Shown here piece by piece: positions 62,346 to 64,000 of a stretch of DNA of 64,000 nt. A program made the translations under genes and the position numbers. Origin of the DNA: Bacillota bacterium (GTDB lineage Bacteria; Bacillota; Bacilli; Paenibacillales; NBRC-103111). Within the stretch, counting starts at the first letter, position 1, and each line of letters begins with the position of its first letter. The DNA lies in the NCBI GenBank assembly GCA_023386955.1, contig JAEWIS010000008.1:1-64000 (forward strand). Direction: 5' to 3'. The notes under the pieces were generated by a model, which saw only the letters and a program-made list of their open reading frames with translations, had not been told where the DNA came from and did no database searches.

Positions 62346-62437
62346 ACCGCCCCACAGTCTGGGATTCTCCCGCCCAGTATAGTCCAGACGCTGCTGCACC
62401 GCTTCGGCTCTGGCCTCCGGCTCCCGCTCCGCAGTCC

Positions 62438-63256
62438 TTACGGCTTGCGCATAATCTTCCGGCGTTTCTTGGCTGCGGCATTCTTTTTCCTGACGGTTCT
62501 GCGGAGGTTGGAGGTCCGCGGGGCTTTTTGCCGTTTCTGCTCCATGATCACGGGTTCGAAGGAATCCATGCAGAAGGGCGGCTCCTCCTCCGCCTTGATC
62601 AGCATCCGCGAAAGGGACCGGGTTTGGGTAATGGTCTCCGGCTCCTCCAGCTGCTCTGATATGCGCATCCATTCCAGCTCATGCTCCTCCACGGGAGCCT
62701 TAATCGCAACAAGATGATACATAATCTGATCAGCCACATTAAGCTGGGACTGTCTTAGAATGGTCAGCTCCAGCGGATCGTAGCAGCCCTGATACGGCGG
62801 GTAGTAGAACAGCTCCAGCTTAAGCAGACGGAAATCCGGCTCGCCTGCCTCCGCCGGGTCCTCATCCACCAGGAGAGACCAGGTATCGGTCCGTGTGAGA
62901 TAATACTCCTCCAGGTTCCCGGGGAAGGACCGGTGCCGGGTCCAATAACGCGGAGAGTGCTCGTTGAAGGATTGCCGGAAGCGGGGATTAGCCATATGGG
63001 AGGTAGAATGGGCATACGGCGCCACAATACACACCACAGCCTTATGACGGCAAATCCGGTAAAGCTCCTTCATCACCTTCGGGAGATCGGCAGCGTATTG
63101 CAAGCTGTTGGATGCCATGATAAAGTCAACGCTGTTATCCGCTATAGGAATGGGATAGTCAAAATCATGCACCATCGCCACACCCTCGCCGGGAATGCGG
63201 TCCAAGCCGACACAGTTCTGGTGGGGCCGTTTGCCGCAGCCGATATCAATCCTCAT
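62438..63256 (-). CDS. Class I SAM-dependent methyltransferase-like protein
   Basis: The 272-residue protein begins MRIDIGCGKRPHQNCVGLDR, a SAM-binding motif I followed by the acidic Asp, then NSVDFIMASNSLQYAADLPK (motif IV region) and a C-terminal tail rich in Lys and Arg (RRTVRKKNAAAKKRRKIMRK). The basic tail suggests nucleic acid or membrane contact. ATG 63256 has GAGAGG about 11 bases upstream. The substrate is unknown. No operon partner is visible. Confidence 0.82.
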   Translation of the reverse strand: MRIDIGCGKRPHQNCVGLDRIPGEGVAMVHDFDYPIPIADNSVDFIMASNSLQYAADLPKVMKELYRICRHKAVVCIVAPYAHSTSHMANPRFRQSFNEHSPRYWTRHRSFPGNLEEYYLTRTDTWSLLVDEDPAEAGEPDFRLLKLELFYYPPYQGCYDPLELTILRQSQLNVADQIMYHLVAIKAPVEEHELEWMRISEQLEEPETITQTRSLSRMLIKAEEEPPFCMDSFEPVIMEQKRQKAPRTSNLRRTVRKKNAAAKKRRKIMRKP

Positions 63257-63378
63257 GCCATCACATCCTCTCAATGCTGGGATATCTGTCGGTAGGCCTC
63301 CGTAGGAAGCACGGATTCGCAAGATACCCTATTGTATTCGGATAAACGGCGGCTTGTATCAGCGTATGTCAGGGTGGT

Positions 63379-64000
63379 TCAAATTTGCCCCGGGCGGATG
63401 ACGGTGCAATGGTCGGGTACAGACAGCCGGACAGTCCCTCCGCCATACTCCAGACCAATCTCTCCGCCGGGAATGGGAACGGACAGGCGGAACCAATCCA
63501 GCGAATCTGGAATATGCGGTTCAAAAGCGATGGTGTCCCACCCGGGTGCAAGCGGCCGCAGTCCGGCGATGGCTTCAATAAAAAGCGGCACCGGCGCGCT
63601 GGCCCAGGGGTGGCAGAGACTGGTATTCCACTTCAGCTCCTTGGACCAGGCTTCAAAGCAGGTGGTTGCCCCCTCCTCCAGCATCGTGTTCCAGGAATGG
63701 AGATCATCCGATACGATCAGTTCATATAACAGGTCATATTCCTCCGCCTCAGCCAACGCCTGCAAAACAAAATAAGCCATATATACGCCGCAGCTGAGCC
63801 GTTTCCGGCGGATCAGCGATACAATCGACGCCTTTGCCTCCTCAGGCGCCAGCCCGAAGAGCAGCGGCAGCGCATTGGCGTGCAGCGAGCAATGTTCCGA
63901 TTCGCTGGCATCCGCGAACAGATTTTTGTCCGGACGGTAGAAGCGCTTCTGGAAGGCCTGGCGGAATGCTTCCAGCCCTGCATCCGCTGCCGGGAGCCCC
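63379..64000 (-). CDS. GH78-like alpha-L-rhamnosidase, C-terminal part (partial)
   Basis: About 207 codons at the 3' end of a gene that enters from the right edge. SESEHCSLHANALPLLFGLA, CHPWASAPVPLFIEAIAGL and the C-terminal beta-sandwich (VPIPGGEIGLEYGGGTVRLS) match bacterial alpha-L-rhamnosidases and related (alpha/alpha)6-barrel glycosidases. The catalytic Glu region is probably outside the window. Exact specificity is uncertain. Confidence 0.8.
   Translation of the reverse strand, partial: GLPAADAGLEAFRQAFQKRFYRPDKNLFADASESEHCSLHANALPLLFGLAPEEAKASIVSLIRRKRLSCGVYMAYFVLQALAEAEEYDLLYELIVSDDLHSWNTMLEEGATTCFEAWSKELKWNTSLCHPWASAPVPLFIEAIAGLRPLAPGWDTIAFEPHIPDSLDWFRLSVPIPGGEIGLEYGGGTVRLSVPDHCTVIRPGQI

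Noticed and set aside
62211..62672. 153-codon minus-strand frame across the 62.3-kb tandem repeat
   Set aside because: It overlaps the methyltransferase gene in another frame and includes the repeat; no family or start site.

Overview
The window reads as chromosome of an endospore-forming Gram-positive bacterium of the Paenibacillaceae (Paenibacillus or a close relative). The evidence is the sporulation genes (spo0A, spoIVB, spoIIM, a complete spoIIIAA-AH operon, an alpha/beta SASP-like gene, sulfolactate genes), strong AGGAGG-type ribosome binding sites, frequent GTG starts, moderately high GC, and gene order matching the Bacillus subtilis fur-xerD-deoB-pupG and spo0A-to-spoIIIA regions. Most genes lie on the minus strand. 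The left edge is the 5' end of a 16S rRNA gene, also on the minus strand, with its promoter.

Layout. 0-3.4 kb: rrn promoter and leader, an ABC-2 exporter pair, a tandem-HTH MerR regulator and a SASP-like gene. 3.4-9.2 kb: the pyruvate dehydrogenase operon pdhABCD with a LipL-type octanoyltransferase after it; a Fur-box-like site lies in the pdhA leader. 9.2-20.2 kb: pdp, two tandem purine nucleoside phosphorylases, deoB, xerD, yqzK, fur, spoIIM, a broken GNAT gene, an endonuclease Q homologue, nudF and a divergent mciZ-like gene. A subtilisin gene and a structured repeat interrupt this otherwise conserved block between yqzK and fur. 20.2-25 kb: accessory genes (cupin, AlkC-type glycosylase, Rpn-type nuclease, a possible DUF4261 protein, ArsR-DUF2087 regulator). 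25-31.7 kb: an M20-type peptidase, a tiny Prli42-like membrane protein and the lpdV-bkdAA-bkdAB-bkdB complex, with FapR-like operators over a promoter inside the operon. 31.8-37.6 kb: aspA-hydF, a coiled-coil protein, a nitroreductase, an overlapping Rrf2-trxA pair and an MTHFR-like gene. 37.6-53.4 kb: spo0A, spoIVB, recN, argR, a membrane-anchored unknown, tlyA, dxs, ispA, xseBA, folD, nusB, DUF2273-amaP-asp23 and accCB. 53.7-61.9 kb: spoIIIAH-AA, yqhV, comAB for sulfolactate and a DUF441 protein. 61.9-64 kb: a repeat-rich spacer, a methyltransferase and the 3' end of a GH78-like glycosidase.

How it fits together. Two lipoylated 2-oxoacid dehydrogenases, a lipoyl-transfer enzyme, acetyl-CoA carboxylase subunits and the predicted FapR sites describe the supply of acetyl-CoA and branched acyl-CoA primers for fatty acid synthesis. 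The nucleoside genes form a salvage set that sends pentose 1-phosphates through DeoB. The sporulation genes cover the decision (Spo0A), engulfment and feeding-tube assembly (SpoIIM, SpoIIIA), mother-cell/forespore signalling (SpoIVB), Z-ring inhibition (MciZ) and spore contents (SASP, sulfolactate).

No defence island, CRISPR array or prophage was seen. The most unusual material is: two families of structured dispersed repeats with compensatory base changes between copies; the paralogous PNP with two changed purine-contact residues; the FapR-like operators on bkd; an aspA-hydF pair without hydE or hydG in view; a decayed GNAT gene; and a 50-bp-period repeat cluster near 62 kb.
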